Assembly: GCF_900155555.1 (NCBI RefSeq)
Contig: NZ_FUHN01000005.1
Span: 1 to 64,000 of the forward strand
Length of the DNA: 64,000 bases
Source of the DNA: Mobilibacterium timonense
GTDB taxonomy: Bacteria > Bacillota > Clostridia > Peptostreptococcales > Anaerovoracaceae
Direction: 5' to 3'
The notes beneath the pieces were generated by a model. It searched no databases and had not been told where the DNA came from. It saw only the letters and a list, made by a program, of their open reading frames with translations. Every line of letters starts with the position of its first letter. The first letter of the stretch is position 1. Shown one piece after another: positions 23,425 through 32,690 of this stretch. The translations under genes and the position numbers were made by a program.

Positions 23425-24765
23425 ATGGAAAACAAAAAATCAGGTAATCGCCTCAGAGCCACTACCATATCCATGGGTCTGGCACTGTTCGCAGCTCAGT
23501 TCGGAGCAGGGAACCTCATCTTCCCTCCGTTCCTCGGAAGAAACACAGGATCAGGATGGCTCATCGGATTCCTCGGATTCTTCATCATGGACGTAGGACT
23601 TGCTGCTGCCGCGGTACTGTCAGTAGTTGCCAACCGCAAGGGATCCATCGACGGTGTTGTAGGAAAGATGGGGAACAAGGCCGGAAAGATCATGATGATC
23701 GTGATCATCCTCTGCCTGGGACCTGGCGTGTGCATCCCGAGGACGGCTGCGACCACCTATGAGATGGGTATCCACCTCCTGATGCCTTGGATGCCTCAGT
23801 GGGTATTCAGTGCCATCTTCTTCGGCGCTACGCTCGCACTGGTCATCCGCCCTACAAAGGTAGTTGACATCATCGGAAACGTCCTCACGCCTATACTGCT
23901 GGCCGTGATGGTATTCCTCATTATCCTGGGTATCGTTCATCCGATCAGCTCCCCTGTGGCGATCCCTGATTCCGTGCCGATCCACGACGGTATCCTGAAC
24001 GGTTACCAGACTCTCGACGGACTGGGCGGCGTGCTCATGACGCTGATGCTCATCACAGCTGCCGCAGGTCACGGATTTACAGACAAGAAGGATGTCACAA
24101 AGCTCATCGCCGGTGCGGACACCATCTCCGCAGTTCTTCTGGCGCTGGTATACGGAGGCCTCACATATCTGGGAGCTACCGTTTCCGGCATCAAGGCGTT
24201 CGCAGGCCTCGAGCAGGCACCTCTTCTCATCGCCATCACGAACAAGCTCATGGGCGGATACGGAGTCATCGCTCTGACAGTGATCATCCTCATGGCATGT
24301 CTCACAACTGCTATCGGACTTTCCTCCGTAGCAGGAAACTACTTCGAGGAGGCATCCGAGGGCAAGCTGAAATATAAGCCTGTTGTCATCACGGTGATCG
24401 CAGTGAGCTTCGCCATGTCCAACTTCGGACTTTCCACCATCATCAGCGTGGCAGCGCCTATCCTGGGCATCCTGTATCCACCGCTGATCGTGCTGGTGGT
24501 CATGGCTTTCTTCGACAGGAAGATCACCAACGACCGCATCGCCGGATGTGCAGCGTACTTCGCTCTCTTTGCCAGCATCATCGAGACCGTTGGCCTTCCA
24601 GGGACTCTTGGCAGCATCGTGGCCGCAATGCCTCTCGCAGAGTACGGTCTCGGATGGATCCTCCCGGCAGTTGTCGGAGGAGTCGTGGGAGCGTTCATAC
24701 CTGCAAAGAAGCCTGAGTTCAACGTCGCAGAAGGCGCCGTTTTCACAGAGGCTGAGGCTGAGTAA
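23425..24765 (+). CDS. brnQ: Branched-chain amino-acid carrier BrnQ (copy 2)
   Basis: A 446-residue LIVCS-family carrier, colinear with the copy at 14666-16021 from GLALFAAQFGAGNLIFPPFLGR to the C-terminus; the differences concentrate in loops and the C-terminal tail. GGAGAAA lies before the ATG. A LysR gene is divergent, so this copy seems to have its own control, unlike copy 1. A terminator follows. Confidence 0.92.
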   Translation: MENKKSGNRLRATTISMGLALFAAQFGAGNLIFPPFLGRNTGSGWLIGFLGFFIMDVGLAAAAVLSVVANRKGSIDGVVGKMGNKAGKIMMIVIILCLGPGVCIPRTAATTYEMGIHLLMPWMPQWVFSAIFFGATLALVIRPTKVVDIIGNVLTPILLAVMVFLIILGIVHPISSPVAIPDSVPIHDGILNGYQTLDGLGGVLMTLMLITAAAGHGFTDKKDVTKLIAGADTISAVLLALVYGGLTYLGATVSGIKAFAGLEQAPLLIAITNKLMGGYGVIALTVIILMACLTTAIGLSSVAGNYFEEASEGKLKYKPVVITVIAVSFAMSNFGLSTIISVAAPILGILYPPLIVLVVMAFFDRKITNDRIAGCAAYFALFASIIETVGLPGTLGSIVAAMPLAEYGLGWILPAVVGGVVGAFIPAKKPEFNVAEGAVFTEAEAE

Positions 24766-24817
24766 CCTAACCCGCACGGGTCAACGCAGAAAACTGAATA
24801 CCGAATAAAAAAAATGG

Positions 24818-24850
24818 GGTGTCGCACTAGAACGTGAGGCACCTCTTTTT
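24818..24850 (+). terminator. Terminator after brnQ copy 2
   Basis: GGTGTCGCAC pairs with GTGAGGCACC (one wobble, one mismatch) and is followed by a T-run beginning at 24845. Confidence 0.6.
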
Positions 24851-24926
24851 CAGTTCTCACATTTCGGAAAGGACGTCAGATATGGGGCTTATAGGACAAA
24901 AACGTGTTTATTTATTCCTTTGGAGA

Positions 24927-24945
24927 GAGGGGCCTCCCTCTTTTT
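24927..24945 (+). terminator. Second short terminator-like hairpin
   Basis: GAGGG (24927-24931) and CCCTC (24936-24940) pair around a 4-base loop, then five T. There is no clear gene just before it. Confidence 0.4.
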
Positions 24946-25290
24946 ATGGAGATCACCTTGAATAGTCACATTAGACAGTGGCACCACCCCATGGTGGGAC
25001 AGTTGATATCAGAAGCGTCGGATATTACCCCGGGATCCGTGATAACTAACATGGCTTACCACTAGATTTCAAATATCAAAAAATTCGTTGAGACGTACAG
25101 GATTTTTCCGCATGCTGTTACGGCGAAAAATGGGGTTTCCGAATTCCAGTGGTGATCATGGTACTGATGCTTGCAAAGCACATGAAACTGTCCACCATAA
25201 ATGCAATAAAAATCATCAAAATGAGATGTACAGAAGCAGCAATCGTAAGAATCATGCTTGTGATCTACCACTGGATTTAATAAAAAACGT

Positions 25291-25339
25291 TATCCCGCCG
25301 TAAAAAGCTCATGTTTTTTTGATCGACTACGGCGGGATA
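25291..25339. repeat. Perfect 12-bp inverted repeat
   Basis: TATCCCGCCGTA and TACGGCGGGATA are exact complements separated by 25 bases. The T-run is in the loop rather than after the stem, so it is not a standard terminator. Confidence 0.5.
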
Positions 25340-25447
25340 TCAATGTTTTCCGATCCCGGGGTAACCAAAAAAAGGAGGGGCAAATAACACTTTTCATTCG
25401 GTATCCTCCTGATAATTCATTCTCAGAAAGATATAACGCCCATTCAT

Positions 25448-25461
25448 GTTGAAATTTCAAC
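25448..25461. repeat. 14-bp perfect palindrome
   Basis: GTTGAAATTTCAAC reads identically on both strands. It lies 39 bases beyond the stop of the carboxypeptidase gene and could be a protein-binding site; no promoter is assigned to it. Confidence 0.35.
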
Positions 25462-25499
25462 CGTTAACATACATTCTAAACACGTTTTTTGTCCATCCT

Positions 25500-26792
25500 C
25501 TATCTTCTCGAACGTCTCCTCTTCCGGCGCTTTCTCCGCGCCACGGTCCTGAAATAGTACCTGAGGACCAGGAAAAGCAGTATCAATATCACTATGATCG
25601 CGGCCACAGCGTTGGAGATGTACAGATTGGATGTGAACCAGCCCTTCTCCACTTTCTGTGTGGTTACCACCGGCGTGGACGTTGCCAGCTTGCCATCTGC
25701 GTACACCTTGAGGGTGCCCACCGTCTCGCCCTTTTTCAGCGGACTCGTCACACCCGCCTTCTTCACGTACTTCGTCTTTACGCTGGACTCTTTTCCATCA
25801 GACGGATAGCTGTAGACGCTCTTCGCCGCCTTGACTGGTACCCTGGTGATCTTTCCGCCCCTGATCCACTTCTTGCCGAGGCTGTCTCCCTTAGCCGCCA
25901 CGCGGAATCCCTTCACGGTCTGCCGCCCGTACTTGCAGAGGATGGCCATGTCGTCCGGCCTGTCTTCCTCGGTGTCGCCAAGGAGGACCATTATCATCTC
26001 GAGGCCGTTCTTGTCGTAAAGAACGGAGACGGTAGCCTGTCCGGTCTCCCAGAAACCGGTCTTTCCGGCCACGACACCGGAGTTCTTCTCCGTGAGAAGA
26101 GGCAGGTGGGTCTTGAACAACTCACTCTCCCTCTTGTTCGTGGCGGGCATTTTGTATTTCTTCGCACCGGCGATCTTCCTCACCGTGGGATTCTTCATGC
26201 ATTCCTCGGTGATCTTCACGAAATCATCAGCCGTCGTGTAATGCCTGGTTATGTCGTCGGTAAGTCCGTTCGGGTTGATGAAGTGAGTGTCTGTACACCC
26301 GATCTCCCGCGCCCTGTCGTTCATCATGGCGACGAACTTCTTCTCAATTCCGGCGCAGGTCTCCGCCAGAGCGTAAGCCGCATCGTTCCCCGAGAGCATG
26401 AGGGTACCGTACAGGAGTTCCTCAACAGTGACCACCTCTCCCTCCTGAAGGGACATGGTGGAGCCCTCCTGCTCCGCCGCCTCCCTCGATACCGTCACCT
26501 TCTGGTCCATCGGAAGGTTTTCCACGGCGATGAGGGCCGTAAGGAGCTTCGTGATGCTGAAAGGAAGGTAGCGGGTATTCGCATCCTTCGAGTAAATGGT
26601 CTCGTCCGTATTGACGCAGTAGAGCGCCGCGGCGCCGGCGGTTATGTCGGGCTTAGAGACCTTTTTTCCTCCCACCTGCACCGTATCTCCATACGCCTGT
26701 GCGGCAGAAACCGTAAAAACCAGGCAGCAGATCATGCCGCAGACGAGTATCGCTCTGAATTTCGAGATCGCGATTTTTATTCTGTCTGTCAT
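25500..26792 (-). CDS. D-alanyl-D-alanine carboxypeptidase (S11, DacF/PBP5 type)
   Basis: A 430-residue low-molecular-weight penicillin-binding protein that trims the terminal D-Ala of peptidoglycan stem peptides. A signal segment ends near AAQAYG; catalytic motifs are SITK (Ser nucleophile), SGND and KTG in VAGKTGFWETG. A beta-rich C-terminal domain follows, and a C-terminal membrane segment (ISNAVAAIIVILILLFLVL) anchors it before a very basic tail (RRKRRKRRRSRR). It ends the minus-strand run of nucleoside and lipid genes. Confidence 0.9.
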   Translation of the reverse strand: MTDRIKIAISKFRAILVCGMICCLVFTVSAAQAYGDTVQVGGKKVSKPDITAGAAALYCVNTDETIYSKDANTRYLPFSITKLLTALIAVENLPMDQKVTVSREAAEQEGSTMSLQEGEVVTVEELLYGTLMLSGNDAAYALAETCAGIEKKFVAMMNDRAREIGCTDTHFINPNGLTDDITRHYTTADDFVKITEECMKNPTVRKIAGAKKYKMPATNKRESELFKTHLPLLTEKNSGVVAGKTGFWETGQATVSVLYDKNGLEMIMVLLGDTEEDRPDDMAILCKYGRQTVKGFRVAAKGDSLGKKWIRGGKITRVPVKAAKSVYSYPSDGKESSVKTKYVKKAGVTSPLKKGETVGTLKVYADGKLATSTPVVTTQKVEKGWFTSNLYISNAVAAIIVILILLFLVLRYYFRTVARRKRRKRRRSRR

Positions 26793-26827
26793 CGAACCGT
26801 CTTTCTAAAATCTTTCAAGTACTCTGT

Positions 26828-27823
26828 TTACAGCGCCGGAGGCTCAGTTCCCTCCGGGACTATCACCGGGAGGATCCCCGGTACCACGTCGACCTGGAGC
26901 CTTCCCGTGGAGAAGAACTCGCCGTCCACAACGAACTCCATTTTACCCTTGAGCGGCTCAATGGTCACGCTTTTTACCTGGGCATACGCGCCCAGCTCCG
27001 GAAAATCCTCCCTGTCGTTGAGTTTTCCCATCTTGTAGTCAGGGAAAAATCTGAAGAGCTTCCCGCGCCGGGTCTTCTTTATCAGAAGGAGCCCTTCGAG
27101 TCCGTCGTTTATCCTGCCGTGGGGGCAGCTCTCCACACCGCCGCCGCAGAACCTCCCGTTGGACACGGTGCACAGCAGCATGTCGCCGGTGAAAAAATCT
27201 TTTCCGTCTGCCTGGATCCTGAGGGAAGCTCCGTTGAGCTTCGCCGTGTTTATCCCCAGGGCGAGGAGATAGGAAAAGGAGCCTTTTACAAGCGGAAGCT
27301 CCTTCATGCGGTGCGCAAGGATGGCGGTGTTGCCATCGAGGCCGATGTTCAGGCCGTTGATGCAGAACCGTGATCTCTCCACGCCGCCCTCATGCCACGT
27401 GAGCCTCAGCAGGTCTGCCATCATCGGCGTTCCGTCGAGCTGCTTTTCTATGTCCAGAAAATCCTTCACGTCTCCGAAGTACCTGACGAAATCGTTTCCG
27501 CTCCCCACCGGGACCACGCCCAGGGCCGGCCGTGGCCCTTCACTTCCGTTCTCCAGGAGCTCTTCTGCTATCCCGTTGGCAGCCTCGTTTATGGTGCCGT
27601 CACCGCCGCAGGCGTATATCATGGCGCTGACGCCGGAATCCCTGGCGTCCCTGGCGATCCGGGCCGCCGTGTCCGCGGCGTCCATGGCACCGTTGGTGAT
27701 GTGTATTCGAATGTCTCTCTTATCCTTTTTTATAAACTCCTCCAGGCGCTCCTTAAGTGCCTGGGGCTCTCTTCCTTTCCCTGATACCGGGTTTATGATG
27801 AAATCGTATCTCTTTTTTTCCAT
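26828..27823 (-). CDS. Diacylglycerol kinase family lipid kinase
   Basis: A 331-residue YegS/DgkB-like kinase. FIINPVSGKG opens the N-terminal domain and the nucleotide-binding signature is GGDGTINEAANGI, followed by VVPVGSGNDFVRYFG. It would phosphorylate diacylglycerol or a related lipid at the membrane. ATG at 27823 is chosen; the frame extends upstream through the pdp stop but that part is out of register with the family start. It is 8 bases downstream of pdp. Confidence 0.88.
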   Translation of the reverse strand: MEKKRYDFIINPVSGKGREPQALKERLEEFIKKDKRDIRIHITNGAMDAADTAARIARDARDSGVSAMIYACGGDGTINEAANGIAEELLENGSEGPRPALGVVPVGSGNDFVRYFGDVKDFLDIEKQLDGTPMMADLLRLTWHEGGVERSRFCINGLNIGLDGNTAILAHRMKELPLVKGSFSYLLALGINTAKLNGASLRIQADGKDFFTGDMLLCTVSNGRFCGGGVESCPHGRINDGLEGLLLIKKTRRGKLFRFFPDYKMGKLNDREDFPELGAYAQVKSVTIEPLKGKMEFVVDGEFFSTGRLQVDVVPGILPVIVPEGTEPPAL

Positions 27824-27831
27824 ATTATTTT

Positions 27832-29136
27832 TTATCTCAAAACTCTGTAGATCAACGGATGTCCTGCCGGCGGCCGGCTGCCTGTGACGAACGCCTTCCG
27901 GCATTTCTCAGCCGCCAGTTCTGTCTTTTCCACGATGCTTCCGAAGACCTCCGCCAGCAGCTGACCCTTTTCCACATGATCCCCAACCTTCGCGTGAAGG
28001 ATCACACCTGCGGTCTTCTCTATATCGTCTTCCTTGCGGAGCCGCCCCGCGCCTGCGAGCCTGGCGGCCTCGCCGATCTCCTGACCGCGGATGGCCGTGA
28101 TGAAGCCATTTTCTCCTGCACGTATCCCGGTCCTGCAAGTTCCCTCCGGGAGCAGCGACGCGTCCCTGATCACACCGGGGTCCCCGCCCTGGGCTCGGAT
28201 CATCTCTCCGAATTTTTCAAGAGCCCGTCCGGAGTCCAGCACCTCACGTGCCATCGCCATGGCGCTCTGATGACCGCCGGCCTTTCCTCCCAGCCGGATC
28301 ATCTCAGACGCCAGCTCAAGACACAGCTCCCTGACGTCGTCCGGGCCGGCCCCCTGAAGGACCTCGATCGCCTCTCTGATCTCGACGGAATTCCCCACGG
28401 CCCTGCCGAGCGGCTGATCCATGTCGCTGATCACAGCCGACATCTTTTTCCCAGCAGACCTGCCGATAGAGATCATGGTCTCCGCCAGCTTCACGGCGTC
28501 CTCCGGAGTCTTCATGAAGGCTCCGTCTCCGCACTTCACGTCCAGAACTATGCCGTCGCTTCCCGCAGCCAGCTTCTTGCTCATGATGCTGGAGGATATG
28601 AGGCTCAGGTTCTCCACGGTGCCGGTGACGTCCCTGAGGGCGTAAAGCTTCTTATCGGCGGGCGTCAGGTTTCCGGACTGGGCTATGACCGCGGCTCCCA
28701 CGGTCCTCACCTGATCCATGAAGCGTTCCTCGTCCAGCACCACCTGGAAACCGGGTATGGACTGGAGCTTGTCCACCGTGCCGCCTGTGAATCCAAGGCC
28801 CCTGCCACTCATCTTCGCCACTGGAACTCCTGCGGCCGCAGCAATGGAGACCACCACCGGAGTAGTCTTGTCTCCCACACCGCCTGTTGAATGCTTGTCT
28901 ATTTTTATCCCCGGGATATTCGAGAGGTCAAGAACGTCTCCGCTCTGCGCCATGGCGTGGGTGAGGAAAAAGGTTTCTTCCTCGTCCATCCCCCTCAGGA
29001 AGACGGCCATGAGCAGGGCTGCGGACTGGTAGTCAGGTATCGAACCGTCCACGCATCCTCTGATAAAGTAATTTATCTCTTCCCTGGACAACTTGCCACC
29101 GTCTCTTTTTTTCACGATTATATCGATGATGTTCAT
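27832..29136 (-). CDS. pdp: Pyrimidine-nucleoside phosphorylase
   Basis: A 434-residue enzyme of the thymidine/pyrimidine-nucleoside phosphorylase family, cleaving (deoxy)uridine and thymidine to base plus (deoxy)ribose-1-phosphate. The signature KHSTGGVGDKTTPVV (about 80-95) binds phosphate; an N-terminal helical domain and a C-terminal beta domain (HAKVGDHVEKGQLLAEV) are as expected. AGGTGA is 5 bases before the ATG at 29136. It follows deoB by 31 bases; the two enzymes act in sequence. Confidence 0.93.
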   Translation of the reverse strand: MNIIDIIVKKRDGGKLSREEINYFIRGCVDGSIPDYQSAALLMAVFLRGMDEEETFFLTHAMAQSGDVLDLSNIPGIKIDKHSTGGVGDKTTPVVVSIAAAAGVPVAKMSGRGLGFTGGTVDKLQSIPGFQVVLDEERFMDQVRTVGAAVIAQSGNLTPADKKLYALRDVTGTVENLSLISSSIMSKKLAAGSDGIVLDVKCGDGAFMKTPEDAVKLAETMISIGRSAGKKMSAVISDMDQPLGRAVGNSVEIREAIEVLQGAGPDDVRELCLELASEMIRLGGKAGGHQSAMAMAREVLDSGRALEKFGEMIRAQGGDPGVIRDASLLPEGTCRTGIRAGENGFITAIRGQEIGEAARLAGAGRLRKEDDIEKTAGVILHAKVGDHVEKGQLLAEVFGSIVEKTELAAEKCRKAFVTGSRPPAGHPLIYRVLR

Positions 29137-29167
29137 GCTTTCACCTGCCTGTCTGAGACCCTGCACA

Positions 29168-30346
29168 TCAGTCAGGATACACCTGTATGTATCCGCTCAT
29201 GCTCCTGCCGTGCTTTGGTCTCCTCACGTCCAGGAGATCCGCGATGGTCGCACCTATGTCGGCAAAAGTGGTCCTGGTGCCCAGGTCCTCTCCGTGGGCG
29301 TTCCCGTGGGTGTACACCAGAAGAGGGATGTACTCTCTCGTGTGGTCAGTCCCCGTCCAGGTAGGGTCATTGCCGTGATCAGCCGTTATCATGAGCACAT
29401 CCTGAGCATCCATTGCCCTGATGATCTCGGGTATGCGGCTGTCGAATTCCTCGATGGCCCTCCCGTAGCCCTCAGGATCCCTCCTGTGTCCGTATTTGGA
29501 ATCGAAATCCACCAGATTCGTGAAGATCAGGCCCTGGAAGTCCTCCTTCATCGCCTCGATGGTCTTGTCAACACCGTCCATGTTTGACACCGTATGAACT
29601 GCATCGGTGATCCCGTGGCCATTGAATATGTCCCGGATCTTTCCGATGGCACAGACCCTCTGACCCGACTCCTTGATGATGTCCAGCACCGTCTCGTCCG
29701 GCGGATCCACAGAATAGTCCCTGCGATCCGAGGTCCTGACTCTCTTCCCATCGATGACCTTGTACGGCCTGGCGATCACTCTGCAGCAGGCGAATTTGCC
29801 TGTGAGCATTTTCCTTGCCGTCTCGCAGATCTCGTACAAGCGCTCGAGAGGTATCACGTCCACATTTGCAGCCACCTGGAAAACGCTGTCCGCAGAGGTG
29901 TAGACTATCGGCTTTCCGGTAGCCTCGTGCTCGTCGCCGAGGACGTTGATTATCTCAGTCCCGGAAGCCGGGTAATTCCCCAGCGTCCCGATCCCGATGG
30001 CCTCCTCGAATGCGCCCATGAATTCCTTTGGGAATCCATCCGGGTAAGTCTTGAACGGAACGTCTGTCTCGAGACCCGCTATCTCCCAGTGGCCCGTGGT
30101 GGTGTCTTTTCCCTTTGAAGCCTCTGCCAGCCTTCCGAAGCATCCGGCGGGCTGCACGACGGAATATGCCCCATCGGAATTTCCAGGTATGTTTCCGTAT
30201 CCCAGGCTCTCCAGGTTAGGAATATGGAGCTTTCCGCAGCGTTCGGTTATATGGCTTATGGTGTTAGCGCCCTTGTCTCCATACGCTTCGGCGTCCGGAA
30301 GATATCCGATGCCCAGGCTGTCCATCACTATCAGAACGACTCTCAT
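29168..30346 (-). CDS. deoB: Phosphopentomutase
   Basis: A 392-residue alkaline-phosphatase-superfamily enzyme that interconverts (deoxy)ribose-1- and -5-phosphate. Metal ligands are seen in VLIVMDSLGIGYLPDA at the N-terminus, the phosphorylated Thr in GANTISHI, and ITADHGNDPTWTGTDHTREYIPLL near the C-terminus. Start overlaps the metallophosphoesterase stop by 4 bases, so translation is coupled. Together with pdp it forms a nucleoside salvage pair. Confidence 0.95.
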   Translation of the reverse strand: MRVVLIVMDSLGIGYLPDAEAYGDKGANTISHITERCGKLHIPNLESLGYGNIPGNSDGAYSVVQPAGCFGRLAEASKGKDTTTGHWEIAGLETDVPFKTYPDGFPKEFMGAFEEAIGIGTLGNYPASGTEIINVLGDEHEATGKPIVYTSADSVFQVAANVDVIPLERLYEICETARKMLTGKFACCRVIARPYKVIDGKRVRTSDRRDYSVDPPDETVLDIIKESGQRVCAIGKIRDIFNGHGITDAVHTVSNMDGVDKTIEAMKEDFQGLIFTNLVDFDSKYGHRRDPEGYGRAIEEFDSRIPEIIRAMDAQDVLMITADHGNDPTWTGTDHTREYIPLLVYTHGNAHGEDLGTRTTFADIGATIADLLDVRRPKHGRSMSGYIQVYPD

Positions 30347-31056
30347 TGTTCATCCACCTCCATTATCAGCTTAGGGATCCCCCCGAGATAATCCAGGGAG
30401 ATCAGGTTGTACGTGATGCCGTTTTCTCTTCCTTTGATCCCCTTTCCAAAGGCCGCAGCCCCGTGGAGATGGCCGTAAACGCATGTCTTTACGCCGTACT
30501 TTTCCAGAAGCTCCGTGAACTGTGAATGCCTGTTGTTCTCCTCCGCAGGCGGGTAGTGCATGGCGGCGATGAGCTGACCGGCCTGCTGGCTCCCCTCCTT
30601 CAGGCTCGCCTCCAGCCTTATGAGCTCCCTCCTGAATATTTTCTCGTCGTGCTCTCCGAAATCCTCGTTCCACGGCAGTTTCCATCCTCTGGTGCCGCAG
30701 ATGGCTATGTCGGTGCCCTCCACGGGATAGCAGTGGTTCTGAAGGAAAAACATGTCGTCATACAACGTGTTCAGCATTCCTATTTTGCTCCACCACAGGT
30801 CATGATTCCCTTTCAGGAGCACCTTCCGCCCCGGCAGCTGATGGATCCACTCCAGATCCGGCACGGCCTCGTCGAATTTAAGTCCCCAGGAGATGTCCCC
30901 CGGGATGATCACGACATCGTCCTGTCCTATCCTCTCTCTCCAGGCCTCTTCGAGCCGGGATTCATAATTTTCCCAGCCGTCCCCGAAGATGCTCATCGGT
31001 TTGTCGACCTTCGGAGAGAAGGACAGATGTGTATCTGCGATAGCGAATATTTTCAT
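30343..31056 (-). CDS. Metallophosphoesterase
   Basis: A 237-residue calcineurin-like phosphoesterase. Metal-binding motifs run in order: FAIADTHL (D-x-H), IIPGDISWG (GD), LLKGNHDLWW (GNHD), MHYPP and YGHLHG (GHxH). Substrate is unknown. It lies between rmuC and deoB with a 4-base overlap with deoB, so it may serve the nucleoside group. Confidence 0.88.
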   Translation of the reverse strand: MKIFAIADTHLSFSPKVDKPMSIFGDGWENYESRLEEAWRERIGQDDVVIIPGDISWGLKFDEAVPDLEWIHQLPGRKVLLKGNHDLWWSKIGMLNTLYDDMFFLQNHCYPVEGTDIAICGTRGWKLPWNEDFGEHDEKIFRRELIRLEASLKEGSQQAGQLIAAMHYPPAEENNRHSQFTELLEKYGVKTCVYGHLHGAAAFGKGIKGRENGITYNLISLDYLGGIPKLIMEVDEQ

Positions 31057-31074
31057 AAAAGAATCCTTATGTCA

Positions 31075-32142
31075 CTACCGACCACTGGGCGACCACTGGT
31101 CGTCCATTATTCTGTCGGCCTCTGTCTTGTCCATAGCGGCTACGTTCTGCAGCTTTCTCCTTATCTGTCTCGTCCTGACGCCCACCAGCTTGTCCAGCTC
31201 GTCATTCGCCTGATTTATCCTGTTCTGTGCACTCTCGAACACAGACTGGAACGAGTCGAACTCCGTGCGCACGGCACCGAGCAGCTTCCACACCTGGTCC
31301 GACCTCTCCTCGATGGCCAGCGTGTTGAACCCCATCTGCAGGCTGTTGAGAAGCGCCGCCATGGTAGTCGGGCCGGCGATGGTCACGTGGTATTTTCTCT
31401 GAAGCGTCTCGATGAGACCTGCCCTCACCACCTCGGCGTAAAGTCCTTCAAAAGGCAGGAACATTATTGCAAAATCCGTGGTCGCCGGAGGCGCCAGGTA
31501 TTTAGTCTGTATGTCCTTAGCCTCCCTCATGATGGTGGACGCCAGCTCTCTCGTACACCTCTGGACCTCGCCCTTGTCGCCGTAGTCGTATGCGTTGAGC
31601 AGCGCTTCGTATGTGTCTCCCGGAAACTTGGCGTCTATCGGAAGATATACCACATCGCCGCCGTCACCAGGAAGCCTGATGGCGAACTCCACCCTCTCCC
31701 GGCTCCCCGGCCTCGTGGCAACGTTGGTGTCGTATTGCTCCCTGGTGAGGATCTCGGAAAGGATGGTCTCCAGCTGCACCTCCCCCAGTATCCCCCTGGT
31801 CTTGACGTTGGTGAGGATCCGCTTGAGGTCTCCCACGCTGGAAGCCACCTGCTGCATCTCCCCCAGGCCCTTGTACACCTGCTCCAGCCTCTCATTCACC
31901 ATGCCGAAGGACTGGGTCAGCTTTGTATCCAGGGATCTCTGCATGCGCTCATCAACGGTCTGCCGCATGTTCTCCAGCTGGGCGCTGTTCTCGTTCCTCA
32001 TCCTGCTGAAGCCCTCGTCCAGAGCCCTGAGCCTTGCATCCTGCTGCTTCGCCATGGAGTTCATCAGCACAATAGAAAACACGAGAGCGGTCACGCTGAC
32101 TCCCAGTACCATCACCAGCAGTATTACCGTTCCCGTGGTCAT
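31075..32142 (-). CDS. rmuC: DNA recombination protein RmuC
   Basis: A 355-residue protein with an N-terminal membrane segment (VILLVMVLGVSVTALVFSIVL), a coiled-coil region (about 35-125) and the RmuC nuclease-like domain (TRGILGEVQLETILSEIL, DAKFPGDTYEALL, FLPFEGLYAEVV). It is proposed to limit inversions between short repeats. AGGAGG is 7 bases before the ATG and its start overlaps the recX stop by 4 bases. Confidence 0.93.
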   Translation of the reverse strand: MTTGTVILLVMVLGVSVTALVFSIVLMNSMAKQQDARLRALDEGFSRMRNENSAQLENMRQTVDERMQRSLDTKLTQSFGMVNERLEQVYKGLGEMQQVASSVGDLKRILTNVKTRGILGEVQLETILSEILTREQYDTNVATRPGSRERVEFAIRLPGDGGDVVYLPIDAKFPGDTYEALLNAYDYGDKGEVQRCTRELASTIMREAKDIQTKYLAPPATTDFAIMFLPFEGLYAEVVRAGLIETLQRKYHVTIAGPTTMAALLNSLQMGFNTLAIEERSDQVWKLLGAVRTEFDSFQSVFESAQNRINQANDELDKLVGVRTRQIRRKLQNVAAMDKTEADRIMDDQWSPSGR

Positions 32143-32657
32143 CTACCGTTCCTCCTGAGTATGTCCATCACCTGAAAAACATCTGAATTGGAGTATCCCA
32201 TGCGGGCCAGCTTTCTCCCTATCTTGAGGACAGCCTTCTCATCCACCTGGTTATCCCCTTCTTCGTCTCCTTCTTCCGCGGGCTGCAGTCCATATCCGGA
32301 CCGGATCTTCGCAAGCTCTCTCCGCCCCATCTCGAGGGCCGACCGGAACTCATCCAGCCCCTTTTCCTCTGCAATGTCCTCATATGCCCACTGGATCTCA
32401 TCTGCCGGGACGCCGCGTTCCTCCAGCTCCCTGGCGATCCTCCGGGACGCGTGGCCCTTTTCCAGGCCTCTTTCCGTATATGCCCGAGCGTATTCGTAGT
32501 CGTCGAGATAGCGCAGCTTTTTCAGTTCACTGATACATCCATCTGTTTCTTCCTGGCTGTATCCCTTTTCCCGGAGATGATCTCTCATCTCGCTGACGGT
32601 CCTCATCCTGTACCGCAGGAATGCTCCCGCCTCTTTCATCGCAGTCCTCTGCGCCAT
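32139..32657 (-). CDS. recX: Regulatory protein RecX
   Basis: A 172-residue all-helical protein with three tandem three-helix repeats (LRYRMRTVSEMRDHLREKGYSQEETDGCI and YARAYTERGLEKGHASRRIARELEERGV are the first two). RecX binds RecA filaments and limits strand exchange. A strong GGAGG site supports the ATG at 32657. It has an acidic insertion (EEGDEEGDNQVDE) late in the protein. recA is not in the window. Confidence 0.9.
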   Translation of the reverse strand: MAQRTAMKEAGAFLRYRMRTVSEMRDHLREKGYSQEETDGCISELKKLRYLDDYEYARAYTERGLEKGHASRRIARELEERGVPADEIQWAYEDIAEEKGLDEFRSALEMGRRELAKIRSGYGLQPAEEGDEEGDNQVDEKAVLKIGRKLARMGYSNSDVFQVMDILRRNGR

Positions 32658-32690
32658 TGTCACCTCCGTTTTTTCCGGAAAAAACAGTAT

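Larger units (their letters stand above)
24766..25499. other. 734-bp interval without a confident gene
   Basis: It holds the brnQ terminator, a second short terminator at 24927-24945, a 12-bp inverted repeat (25291-25339) and a 14-bp palindrome (25448-25461). Two small plus-strand frames were seen, 24880-24963 (27 aa) and 25158-25280 (40 aa, hydrophobic). Neither resembles a known family and only the first has a fair ribosome site, so neither is called as a gene. The AT-rich patchwork may be decayed sequence. Confidence 0.5.

Noticed and set aside
25062-25271. 69-residue His/Cys-rich minus-strand frame
   Set aside because: Composition is odd (many His, Cys, Tyr), there is no ribosome site and no homologue is recognised; likely chance.
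25158-25280. 40-residue hydrophobic plus-strand frame
   Set aside because: Weak ribosome site and no recognised family; kept only as a note in the gene-free interval.
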